A DNA stretch of 64,000 bases from Ferribacterium limneticum. Its GTDB lineage: Bacteria; Pseudomonadota; Gammaproteobacteria; Burkholderiales; Rhodocyclaceae. How positions within the stretch are numbered: the first letter of the stretch is position 1; each line of letters opens with the position of its first letter. The position numbers and the translations under genes are program-made. The notes beneath the pieces were generated by a model. It was not told the origin of the DNA. It made no database searches and saw only the letters and a program-made list of their open reading frames with translations. Shown here in pieces: positions 17,483 to 24,470 of this stretch. The stretch spans positions 1,720,501 to 1,784,500 of the forward strand of contig NZ_CP075189.1 of the NCBI RefSeq assembly GCF_020510565.1. The letters are read 5' to 3'.

Positions 17483-18169
17483 TTAGTCGCGCAGCAGTTG
17501 CAGGGCCGGTGAGCGGTAGTCGCGGCGGAAGAGCACGACCAGCACGACGACGGCAAAGGCGCCGAGGATGGCCGGGTTGAGCAGCCAGCCGGAGGCGGCG
17601 AGGCCGAAGTAGTAGGCCCGGATGCCGCGGTTGAAGTCGTCGCCGGCCAGGTTGTTGGCCCCGGCCACGCGCCTGGCGTAGGTGTCGATGCCCGGTTCGC
17701 CGGTCTTGCCCAGGGGCGCGGCGCCGACGAGGATGGACAGCAGGTTGAACTGGCGCAGCGACCAGGTGAATTTGAAATAGGCGAAGACGAAGGAGGCGAG
17801 CAGCAGCATGAGCTTGATTTCGAGCAGCTCGCGGTTGCCGGCGCCGCCGAAGGGCAGTTCGGAGGTGAAGCTGAGCAGCTTGTCCGAGGCGCCGAGCGCC
17901 GCGACGAGGCCGGCGATGATGTAGATAGTCGTGTTGGCGTAAAAGGAAACGCTGGTCACCAGGTTGCCGATCAGCGTCGAGTCGGCCACCCGCAGGTCGC
18001 GCTCGAGCATGCGGTAGGCCCATTCCAGGCGGTAGCGCTGGGCCGTGCGGATCAGGCCGTTGGCGCCGCGCTGGCTGTGTTCTGAGTACCAGGCATAGCC
18101 GGCCCAACTGGCGAAAAAGATGGCCAGCGAGATCCAGTCGATCACTGAAAGGTGGGGCAGGGCATGCAT
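17483..18169 (-). CDS. DUF599 family membrane protein
   Basis: This 228-residue protein of unknown function has about four hydrophobic helices. The family pattern is visible in SVIDWISLAIFFASWAGYAWY, LVTSVSFYANTTIYIIAGLVAALG and the acidic/aromatic segment DDFNRGIRAYYFGLAASGWLLNP. I set the start at the ATG at 18169; the open frame extends to 18328 but the extra sequence is Cys/Arg-rich and unlike the family. It is the first gene of a pair with rarD. Confidence 0.85.
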   Translation of the reverse strand: MHALPHLSVIDWISLAIFFASWAGYAWYSEHSQRGANGLIRTAQRYRLEWAYRMLERDLRVADSTLIGNLVTSVSFYANTTIYIIAGLVAALGASDKLLSFTSELPFGGAGNRELLEIKLMLLLASFVFAYFKFTWSLRQFNLLSILVGAAPLGKTGEPGIDTYARRVAGANNLAGDDFNRGIRAYYFGLAASGWLLNPAILGAFAVVVLVVLFRRDYRSPALQLLRD

Positions 18170-18327
18170 CTGCGCATATTGCCATAGCCCATGGCGCTTG
18201 CGACATTGTGTAAACCCTTGTTGTCGGCGACAGGAACATTGATTTATGCTCAAAGTCATATTCGGGCCACATTGTCCGAAAACCGTTTCATTTTGCCGAC
18301 GCGAAGCATTTTCAAGGCGGTCCATCA

Positions 18328-19461
18328 ATGAACAGAATGCATCCGCTCACCCTGCGTTTCCATGATCCGGAAACCGAGCGTGCCTTCCTCCGGCAGCTAT
18401 TGCCGCGCCTGCGTCTGCAAGGCCGGGCGGCGATTGTCGTTGGCGTTTTTGTGTACTTTGTCTATGGCGCGCTCGATCACCTTTTCGTGCCGCCCAATCA
18501 GCTCGGGCTGGTCTGGGTCATCCGCATGCTGGCCCTGGCAGTGCCGCTGGGGGTTCTCGTGCTGACCTTCACGCCGTGGTTCGAGAAAGCCAACCAGTTC
18601 CTGCTCGCCCAGGTCGGGCTGTCGGCTTCGCTCGGCCTGATCGCCATGCTCTGGCACTTGCCCGTCGACAGCAGCGCCTACTACTACCCGGGGCTCATGC
18701 TGGCCACGTTTTATACCTATAACCTGATCGGCGCCCGCTTTATCCAGGCGCTCGGCATCAACGTTTTTGTGCTGCTGCTCTACAACCTGCTGTTCGGTTT
18801 CGTGAGCGCCTATCCCGACCCGATGCTGCTCAGCCAGAATTTTTTCATGATCTCGGCCAACCTGATCGGCGGTGCCGCCGGCTATCTGGTCGAATACCAG
18901 CGGCGCCAGCTTTTTCTGCGCGAGGTGCAACTTGATCGGGAGCGTCGCCTGCATCTCCAGCGTTCGCTGCATGACCGGCTGACCGGCCTGCCCAATCGTG
19001 ACCTGCTCGACGACCGGATGAATCAGGCGCTGGCGCTGGCCCGGCGGGATTCCGAGCGACACGCCGGGTTTTTTGTCGATCTCGACGGCTTCAAGAGTGT
19101 GAACGACACGCTCGGGCACGAAGTCGGCGACACGGTACTGCGGGAAATCGCCCGCCGCCTGGTTGCCGCGACGCGTGAAACGGACACCATTTCGCGCCTC
19201 GGTGGCGATGAATTCTTCCTGCTCGTGCAGGACATCGGCTCCTGCGACGCCGCCGCCCATCTTGCTGAAAAGCTCATCCGGATCATCGAGGAACCGGTCG
19301 CCGGTCTCCCCGATATGCCCCCGATCAGCGCCAGCATCGGCATTTGCCTGTTTCCCCAGATGGGGCTGGAAAGCACGCCCGAAGCCATCATCCGCTGCGC
19401 CGACCAGTCGATGTACCGGGCCAAGGCGGCCGGGAAACGGCGTTACCAGTTAGCCCAGTAA
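18328..19461 (+). CDS. Membrane-bound GGDEF diguanylate cyclase
   Basis: This 377-residue protein has about six hydrophobic helices in residues 35-195 (MASE-like sensor of unknown ligand) followed by a GGDEF domain. The signature GGDEF is near residue 291 and RETD five residues before it is an inhibitory I-site. DRLTGLPNRDLLDDRM marks the domain start and FFVDLDGFKSVNDTLGHEVGD the substrate-binding segment. ATG at 18328 follows GCGGTCCATCA and has no strong ribosome site. It is divergent from the DUF599-rarD pair. Confidence 0.93.
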   Translation: MNRMHPLTLRFHDPETERAFLRQLLPRLRLQGRAAIVVGVFVYFVYGALDHLFVPPNQLGLVWVIRMLALAVPLGVLVLTFTPWFEKANQFLLAQVGLSASLGLIAMLWHLPVDSSAYYYPGLMLATFYTYNLIGARFIQALGINVFVLLLYNLLFGFVSAYPDPMLLSQNFFMISANLIGGAAGYLVEYQRRQLFLREVQLDRERRLHLQRSLHDRLTGLPNRDLLDDRMNQALALARRDSERHAGFFVDLDGFKSVNDTLGHEVGDTVLREIARRLVAATRETDTISRLGGDEFFLLVQDIGSCDAAAHLAEKLIRIIEEPVAGLPDMPPISASIGICLFPQMGLESTPEAIIRCADQSMYRAKAAGKRRYQLAQ

Positions 19462-19523
19462 GCTGGCCGGCCGGGTTTGAATTCCTGTATCCTGCCAGCC
19501 ATTCAAAATCGCGGGGAACAGAC

Positions 19524-19838
19524 ATGGGACAGGCCAAAAATCGGGGTTCACAGGCAGAACGCATCGCTCAGGCGCAAGCCAAACTTGAGTCGACGCGCCC
19601 GGAAAAGCTGGTCTGCAACGGCTGCGGCGGCGACGTGACGAGCATCAACCCGGTCAGCACGCGCGGCCTGCGCGGCATCGACGCGATCTGGGTCGGCCAG
19701 TGTGACTGCGGCCAGACCACCTTCGCCGCCTCCGGCGAGCCAAAAGCCGTCGAAGCCTTCTTCTTCGCCCTCAGCGAAAACACCGAACTGACGCTGGGCC
19801 GCCAGGACAAGGACGGCGCCGGGCACGAGACGGCCTGA
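19524..19838 (+). CDS. Conserved-looking 104-residue protein with CNGC and CDC motifs
   Basis: This small soluble protein is of unknown function. The N-terminus is basic (GQAKNRGSQAERIAQAQAK), then VCNGCGGDV and, about 35 residues later, GQCDCGQTTF. The two cysteine pairs (CxxC and CxC) could form a zinc site. ATG at 19524 has GGGGA upstream. It follows the GGDEF gene with a 62-base gap and ends five bases before the interrupted repeat copy 4. Confidence 0.65.
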   Translation: MGQAKNRGSQAERIAQAQAKLESTRPEKLVCNGCGGDVTSINPVSTRGLRGIDAIWVGQCDCGQTTFAASGEPKAVEAFFFALSENTELTLGRQDKDGAGHETA

Positions 19839-19842
19839 TCAG

Positions 19843-19900
19843 GATTTCATTTTTGGCCGTTTTTTACGTTTCACGTAGTAAACCGGGTTGACCGTGGCAG
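19843..19900 (+). repeat. Dispersed 40-bp repeat, copy 4, split by a 17-base insert
   Basis: The left half GATTTCATTTTTGGCC plus GTTTTTT and the right half CCGGGTTGACCGTGGCAG match the repeat, but about 17 bases (ACGTTTCACGTAGTAAA) separate them. It begins five bases after the stop of the 104-residue gene. Confidence 0.85.
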
Positions 19901-19960
19901 GTGCGCAATGTCGCGCCTGACGCCAACGAAAAAGAATTACTGCCGTCGGGTAGTCGAGCA

Positions 19961-20344
19961 TCAGGTCGCGTACTGGGCAACCCCACTGCCGAAAGACCAG
20001 TTTTCCTTTTTGACCTCGACCAGATTGATGAAGACATCTTCCAGCCGAACACCCGCTTCCCGGTGGAGGCCGTCGGCAATTGTCTTATAGAGAAGTCTCT
20101 TCTGATCCGCCGAACGTCCCTCATTAAGGGTGATCTGGATAAACACCAACCCGTCGGTTCGTTTTATCCCGAGATACGTGGGGTCATAGACGAAGTGGTC
20201 GTCGTCGTGCTCCGCCAGAACCTGAAAGTTATCGTGATCGGGGACGTTAATCGCAGCCTTCATTGAGTCGTAGACCACCTTGCCCAGCTTTTTGGCGTAA
20301 GAAGGGTCCGGGTTCCTTTTGATGTCGATACGAACGAGGGGCAT
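19961..20344 (-). CDS. Tautomerase-superfamily protein
   Basis: This 127-residue protein starts Met-Pro-Leu-Val-Arg; removal of Met would expose the catalytic N-terminal proline used by 4-oxalocrotonate tautomerase/MSAD-type enzymes. The fold signature continues with ITLNEGRSADQKRLLYKTIADGL and VFINLVEVKKENWSFGSG. It is probably the last gene of a three-gene minus-strand cluster with an MDR oxidoreductase and an alpha/beta hydrolase under the HxlR regulator. The substrate is unknown; small electrophilic or enolic compounds are likely by family. Confidence 0.85.
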   Translation of the reverse strand: MPLVRIDIKRNPDPSYAKKLGKVVYDSMKAAINVPDHDNFQVLAEHDDDHFVYDPTYLGIKRTDGLVFIQITLNEGRSADQKRLLYKTIADGLHREAGVRLEDVFINLVEVKKENWSFGSGVAQYAT

Positions 20345-20416
20345 CTATCTCTCCTTTAAATGTGTGATCCGGTTAAATGCGTTTTCATGCTTGAGCGCCC
20401 ATCAACAACGCCCAAT

Positions 20417-21433
20417 TCATCGCATCTTGATGACGACTTTTCCCTTGGCATGCCCAAGGGAAAGGTACTCAAGTGCTTCCTTGGCTTGTGCGAAAGGGAA
20501 CACCTTGTCGATCACCGGCCGGATGCGCTCCGTCTCGAGGAGTTTGCCGATTTCGCCGAGTTGGGCGCCATCGGGACGGGCAAAGAGAAACGAGTAAGCG
20601 ACATCCCGCTTTTTCGCCAGGCGCATGATCTTGCGGCTCATCAAGCCGAAGACGAAGGTCAGGATGAGGTTGAGCCGTCGAGCGCGAGCGAATGCGGCAT
20701 CCAGCGGACCGACCAGGGAAACGATAGTGCCGCCCGGCTTGAGGATGCCGAGTGATTTCTCGATCCCATCGCCCCTGACCGTGCCGAGCACCGCGTCGTA
20801 GTCGCGCAGCACTTTCTCGAATGCCTGTTTCTTGTAGTCGACCACCTCGTCAGCGCCGAGGCTAAACACCAGGTCGACGTTGCCCGTGCTGGTGGTCGTT
20901 CCCACCCTGGCGCCGAGGTACTTGGCCAGCTGGATCGCAAACGTGCCAATGCCGCCGGAGCCTGCCGGGATGAACACTTTCTGGCCGGCCCGAAGATTGG
21001 CCCGCTCCTTCAGCGCCTGCCAGGAGGTGAGCCCGACCATCGGGATCGATGCCGCCTGCACGAAATCCAGGTTGGCCGGTTTCAATGCGGCAAGGCGCTC
21101 CGGCACCACAGCAAACTCGGCGATGGCGCCGGTACCCAGATCGAAGATGTTGGCAAAGATGGCATCTCCCGGCTTGAAACGGGTCACGCCGCTGCCGACC
21201 TCGGTCACCACGCCGGCCAGATCACTGCCCAGGGTGGCCGGAAGCTGGAAATGCAGGACCGGTTTGAACATTCCCGTCACGATCATGTTGTCGATCGGGT
21301 TCACGCTCGCGGCGTGGACTTCTACGAGCATTTCGTCGGCCTTCAGCGTCGGGCGTGGCACGTCGGCGAAGCCGATATCGGGCGACTTGCCATAGCGTTT
21401 GAAGGTGAGTGCTTTCATGGTTTGAGTTTTCAT
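20417..21433 (-). CDS. MDR-superfamily NADPH-dependent oxidoreductase (quinone oxidoreductase-like)
   Basis: This 338-residue zinc-free alcohol-dehydrogenase-like protein has a GroES-type N-terminal domain (VEVHAASVNPIDNMIVTG, LGSDLAGVVTEVGSGV) and a Rossmann domain with the NADPH-binding AGSGGIGTFAIQLAKYLGARVG. The catalytic zinc cysteines of classical alcohol dehydrogenases are absent. The ATG at 21433 is used; an ATG at 21418 is an alternative. It lies between the tautomerase and hydrolase genes, all in one direction, fitting reductive detoxification of enones or quinones. Confidence 0.9.
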   Translation of the reverse strand: MKTQTMKALTFKRYGKSPDIGFADVPRPTLKADEMLVEVHAASVNPIDNMIVTGMFKPVLHFQLPATLGSDLAGVVTEVGSGVTRFKPGDAIFANIFDLGTGAIAEFAVVPERLAALKPANLDFVQAASIPMVGLTSWQALKERANLRAGQKVFIPAGSGGIGTFAIQLAKYLGARVGTTTSTGNVDLVFSLGADEVVDYKKQAFEKVLRDYDAVLGTVRGDGIEKSLGILKPGGTIVSLVGPLDAAFARARRLNLILTFVFGLMSRKIMRLAKKRDVAYSFLFARPDGAQLGEIGKLLETERIRPVIDKVFPFAQAKEALEYLSLGHAKGKVVIKMR

Positions 21434-21462
21434 TTTTGGTCTTTCATTTTTATCTGAGCGAC

Positions 21463-22302
21463 TCAGTCGGCAAGGAAGTCCAGCACCGCCGGCACAAAGG
21501 CCCGGTAATGCTGAAAGACGCCGCCGTGTCCGGAATCTGGGTAAATCGTCAGCCGGGCATTCGGCAGACGGCGCGCCATGTCGGCCGAAAGACTGCTGGC
21601 CACCATGAGGTCGCGGTCGCCGTTGGCAACGAAAACGGGTTGCTTGATGACCGACAGATCGTCGGGCGCGCTCAGCCCCGCCGTTTTGATGGCCTGCAAT
21701 TGGGCGCGTCGGGCCTGCAGGGAAATTGGCTTGTCACGGCCCTCGGTGCGCTCCTTGAGCCGTGCGAAGTAATCTTTCGCGGCGCGCTTGCCCTCCGGGG
21801 TACGGGGGAAGAACAGGAAATTCCTCGGGTCACTCCATGTGAGCGCGGCCTTGAGGTAAGCAACGGCGGCGACTCTGTTGATCTCGTCAATCCCGCCGCC
21901 ACCTTTGGGCCCGGTTCCGGCAAGGATCATCCGACGCACGAGATCAGGCGCCTGCAAAGCCACCATTTGTGCGACGCCGCCGCCCAGGGAGAAGCCGAGA
22001 AGGTCGACCTGCTTGAATCCCAAGGCCCGAATGAAGGCGATGGCATCCCGCCCCATTTCCTCGATGGTGTCCGGCACCGATCCGCCCGAGGCACCGACCC
22101 CGCGATTGTCGAAGGCGATCACCCGACGCTGGGCGGCGATGCCATCGATAATTCGCGGGTCCCAGTCATCGAGCACGGCCATCAAGTGGTGCAGGAAGAT
22201 GACCGGCACGCCGGAATCGGGACCAAGTTCCCGATAGACAAAAGGCACCCCGCCCACGGCTATCGTGCGGGTCGGTACATTTTTCCATGTCACATTGCTC
22301 AT
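21463..22302 (-). CDS. Alpha/beta hydrolase
   Basis: This 279-residue soluble hydrolase has the nucleophile elbow GFSLGG near residue 104, acid candidate NGDRDLMV and the catalytic histidine in YPDSGHGG. The oxyanion-region sequence is VIFLHHL rather than the common HGxP. The start is ATG at 22302 with GGAG nine bases upstream. It is the first gene of the minus-strand cluster divergent from the HxlR regulator. The substrate (ester, lactone or peroxy acid) cannot be told from sequence. Confidence 0.9.
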   Translation of the reverse strand: MSNVTWKNVPTRTIAVGGVPFVYRELGPDSGVPVIFLHHLMAVLDDWDPRIIDGIAAQRRVIAFDNRGVGASGGSVPDTIEEMGRDAIAFIRALGFKQVDLLGFSLGGGVAQMVALQAPDLVRRMILAGTGPKGGGGIDEINRVAAVAYLKAALTWSDPRNFLFFPRTPEGKRAAKDYFARLKERTEGRDKPISLQARRAQLQAIKTAGLSAPDDLSVIKQPVFVANGDRDLMVASSLSADMARRLPNARLTIYPDSGHGGVFQHYRAFVPAVLDFLAD

Positions 22303-22345
22303 CAATCAATTCTCCATGCGGGGTGGCTTGCTGGTCGCCGAGGTG

Positions 22346-22389
22346 TTACTATCAAATTGAAATGGACGATACTACCAATTTGAAAGTAA
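22346..22389. promoter_or_regulatory. HxlR-type inverted repeat operator
   Basis: The left arm TTACTATCAAATTG (22346-22359) and right arm CAATTTGAAAGTAA (22376-22389) match at 13 of 14 positions with a 16-base spacer. It sits between the hydrolase start and the HxlR start, as expected for an autoregulated divergent promoter. Confidence 0.75.
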
Positions 22390-22406
22390 GTCACTACCAG
22401 AACAGT

Positions 22407-22850
22407 ATGAACGACGAAAATAATTGCAATGAGCCATGCCCGATAGCGCGCAGCCTGAGTTTCGCGGGGGACGCCTGGAGCCTGTTGATCCTGCGCGACG
22501 CCCATGCCGGCCTGACGCGCTTCGACCAATTTCGGAAAAGCCTGGGCATCGCCCCGACGATGCTGACCCGACGGCTGGCGACGCTGACTGAAGAGGGATT
22601 ACTGGAGAAACGGCGCTACTCGGAGCACCCGCCGCGCGAGGAGTATCTGCTGACCGCGGCCGGTCGCGATTTTTTGCCGGTGCTCTTCATGATTGGCGCC
22701 TGGGGACGTCAATACCGGGGCGGTGGCAAATTGGTTCAGTTTTTTGACGCTGAAACGGGAACGGAAATTAAAGCGGTAGCCGTGGATGAAGTCACCGGGG
22801 CGAAGATCGGTACGCGTCCGATACGCATGGTCGCGCCAGATGTGAGCTGA
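22407..22850 (+). CDS. HxlR-family transcriptional regulator
   Basis: This 147-residue winged-helix protein has the family start CNEPCPIARSLSFAGDAWSLLILRDAHAGLTRFDQF, with cysteine residues before the helix-turn-helix, and the wing segment LTEEGLLEKRRYSEHPPREEYLLT. These cysteines are used for redox or electrophile sensing in some members (YodB, QorR). I place the start at ATG 22407 because the alternative ATG at 22362 lies inside the operator palindrome. It probably represses the hydrolase-oxidoreductase-tautomerase cluster. Confidence 0.9.
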   Translation: MNDENNCNEPCPIARSLSFAGDAWSLLILRDAHAGLTRFDQFRKSLGIAPTMLTRRLATLTEEGLLEKRRYSEHPPREEYLLTAAGRDFLPVLFMIGAWGRQYRGGGKLVQFFDAETGTEIKAVAVDEVTGAKIGTRPIRMVAPDVS

Positions 22851-22876
22851 CAGGTGATTTGGTAAACCGGATGGCT

Positions 22877-22915
22877 GCTGACGCTCTTTGCGTAGAAAAC
22901 TACGCCTCTGTCAGC
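22877..22915. terminator. Two-part hairpin after the HxlR gene
   Basis: GCTGAC (22877) pairs with GTCAGC (22910) and an inner GCGTAG pairs with CTACGC around an AAAA loop. It lies between the 3' ends of the HxlR gene and the convergent DUF1415 gene. No long T tract follows on either strand, so it may be a structural element rather than an intrinsic terminator. Confidence 0.45.
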
Positions 22916-22998
22916 AATCTGCGACTTTGCTTATGCTGCTACCGAGATCACCCGATGGCAGCAAAGACGGCAACAATATGCAAGAAACTGCCGTTTTC

Positions 22999-23571
22999 TC
23001 AACTCAGCCAGAGCTTCTTCCAGCCCTCATGGCCGAGGCGTTCCATCGTCTCGATGTTGCGCTCGAAAATCGCTTCGGCATCGGGGAAGGCTGCGACGGC
23101 GCGGTCGATGCTGCTTTCGCGGAGCAGGTGCAGGGTCGGGTAGGGGGAGCGGTTGGTGAAATTGGCGATGTCGTCCGGCTCGCTGCCGGCAAACTCGTAT
23201 TGCGGGTGCAGGCTGGCGATCTGGAAAACGCCTTCGTAATCGAGGTTCCGGATCAGCGCATCGACTTCGCCGAGGAAGAAATGGAAGTCGAGAAAATCGG
23301 TCATCGCCAGCGGGTGGATGAGTAGCGTCGTGTCGAGTTTTGCCGGGTCGGTTTCGACCATCAGCGCCAGTTCATGCTCCAGTTCGGCCAGTAACTCGTC
23401 GGGCGTACTGGCCGCAGTCAGAGCGTAGCGGACCTGTTTTTTGACGAAGACGCTTTTGGCGAAGGGGCACAGGTTGAGGCCGATGACGGCGCGTTCCAGC
23501 CAGACTTTCGTGCTGGCAATGATTTCCTCGCCGGCTGCGGTGTCGGGGTAGGGTTGGAGAAGCTGGGTCAT
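22999..23571 (-). CDS. DUF1415 family protein
   Basis: This 190-residue soluble protein is of unknown function. The family pattern is clear: STKVWLERAVIGLNLCPFAKSVF near the start, then ETTL-type strand LDTTLLIHPLAM, FLGEVDALIRNLDYEGVFQIASLHPQYEF and NRSPYPTLHLLRESSIDRAV. The LNLCPFA cysteine is the hallmark residue. ATG at 23571 is chosen over an upstream frame extension. It has no obvious operon partner. Confidence 0.88.
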   Translation of the reverse strand: MTQLLQPYPDTAAGEEIIASTKVWLERAVIGLNLCPFAKSVFVKKQVRYALTAASTPDELLAELEHELALMVETDPAKLDTTLLIHPLAMTDFLDFHFFLGEVDALIRNLDYEGVFQIASLHPQYEFAGSEPDDIANFTNRSPYPTLHLLRESSIDRAVAAFPDAEAIFERNIETMERLGHEGWKKLWLS

Positions 23572-23614
23572 GGCGTACCTTGGGTGCGTTGAGGCGACGC
23601 TGACGCCGCTCGGG

Positions 23615-23653
23615 TATTTCAAAATTGGGCAAAATTTCCGGTTGACCGTGGGA
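23615..23653 (+). repeat. Dispersed 40-bp repeat, copy 5
   Basis: Plus orientation: TATTTCAAAATTGGGC then AATTTCCGGTTGACCGTGGG. It lies between the DUF1415 start and the DUF4124 stop, 32 bases from the latter. Confidence 0.92.
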
Positions 23654-23685
23654 TTCGGGAAAAACCTGGCCGTGAATTTGTCCGG

Positions 23686-24240
23686 CTATTTTTTCAGGGG
23701 TTGGACCGAGATTTTCGGCCCGCTGGGCGGTTCGGCCTTGGGGGCCGGCGCCGGTTGCGGATGAACGTGGAGACGTTGCGGATAGACCGGCACGCCGACG
23801 GGGGCGTAAACCGGCTGCGGGCTGGTCAGATTGCGGCATTCCGCCTCCATCTGGGCGCGCTGGCTGGCTTCCAGAACCATCGACTCGACGTTGCGCAGGC
23901 ATTCGTCGGTGTTGCCATATTGACGGGGGGCGCGACTGGCCGTGTTTTGCTGGCGCTGGCTGACAACCCGCGCCTCCCGGTCCGCCGCTTCTTCGGCGCG
24001 CTGCACGGCTTCGCGTTTCTCGACGTAAGTGCGCATGCGCTCGACATCCTGCTGGGCTGCCCGACGCGAGGCTTCGGAAACAGGTTCGTCCGGTCGCACG
24101 GTTACCGTGCCGCTACCTGTCGGGCAGGGAACGTTGGTTATCTCGGTCTTGCCATTGGCCAGGCGGCATTTGTAGATTTCCGCACTGGCCGGGGCTGTCA
24201 GCGAGATGAGGGCGGCGGTGGCGATGAATATTCTCAACAT
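23686..24240 (-). CDS. Periplasmic DUF4124-domain protein
   Basis: This 184-residue exported protein has a Sec signal peptide (MLRIFIATAALISLTAPASA) and the N-terminal DUF4124 motif EIYKCRLANGKTEITNVPCP. A charged helical middle follows (RRAAQQDVERMRTYVEKREAVQRAEE), then a proline-rich C-terminus. The function is unknown. ATG at 24240 begins the signal peptide; an upstream frame extension is rejected. Confidence 0.82.
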   Translation of the reverse strand: MLRIFIATAALISLTAPASAEIYKCRLANGKTEITNVPCPTGSGTVTVRPDEPVSEASRRAAQQDVERMRTYVEKREAVQRAEEAADREARVVSQRQQNTASRAPRQYGNTDECLRNVESMVLEASQRAQMEAECRNLTSPQPVYAPVGVPVYPQRLHVHPQPAPAPKAEPPSGPKISVQPLKK

Positions 24241-24417
24241 CGTGCAATTATTCACCAAAAATGCGTCTGGTGCGTGGCGGCGAGGGCTCTCCGCCGGTAT
24301 TCTGCCTTGCTGATGCAATGCAGCTATTTATTTGTATTATTTGAATAAAATGACAAAAATGTTTTGCGTGGCGGCTGGTTTTTGCTTTTAATAAAATCGG
24401 CTAAAATGCCAGCCTGT

Positions 24418-24434
24418 ACATGCGGCTTGCATGT
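24418..24434. promoter_or_regulatory. Perfect inverted repeat in the leader of the TonB receptor gene
   Basis: ACATGC and GCATGT flank GGCTT, 37 bases before the receptor ATG. It could be an operator or a 5'-UTR hairpin. It does not look like a Fur box. Confidence 0.4.
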
Positions 24435-24470
24435 GCAGGCGCTGGCAACAATACAAGGAAAATTGGCGGG

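Noticed and set aside
21428..21460. TTTTCATTTTTGGTC between the hydrolase and oxidoreductase genes as a repeat copy
   Set aside because: Only 12-14 bases of the A/T-rich half match; no core follows.
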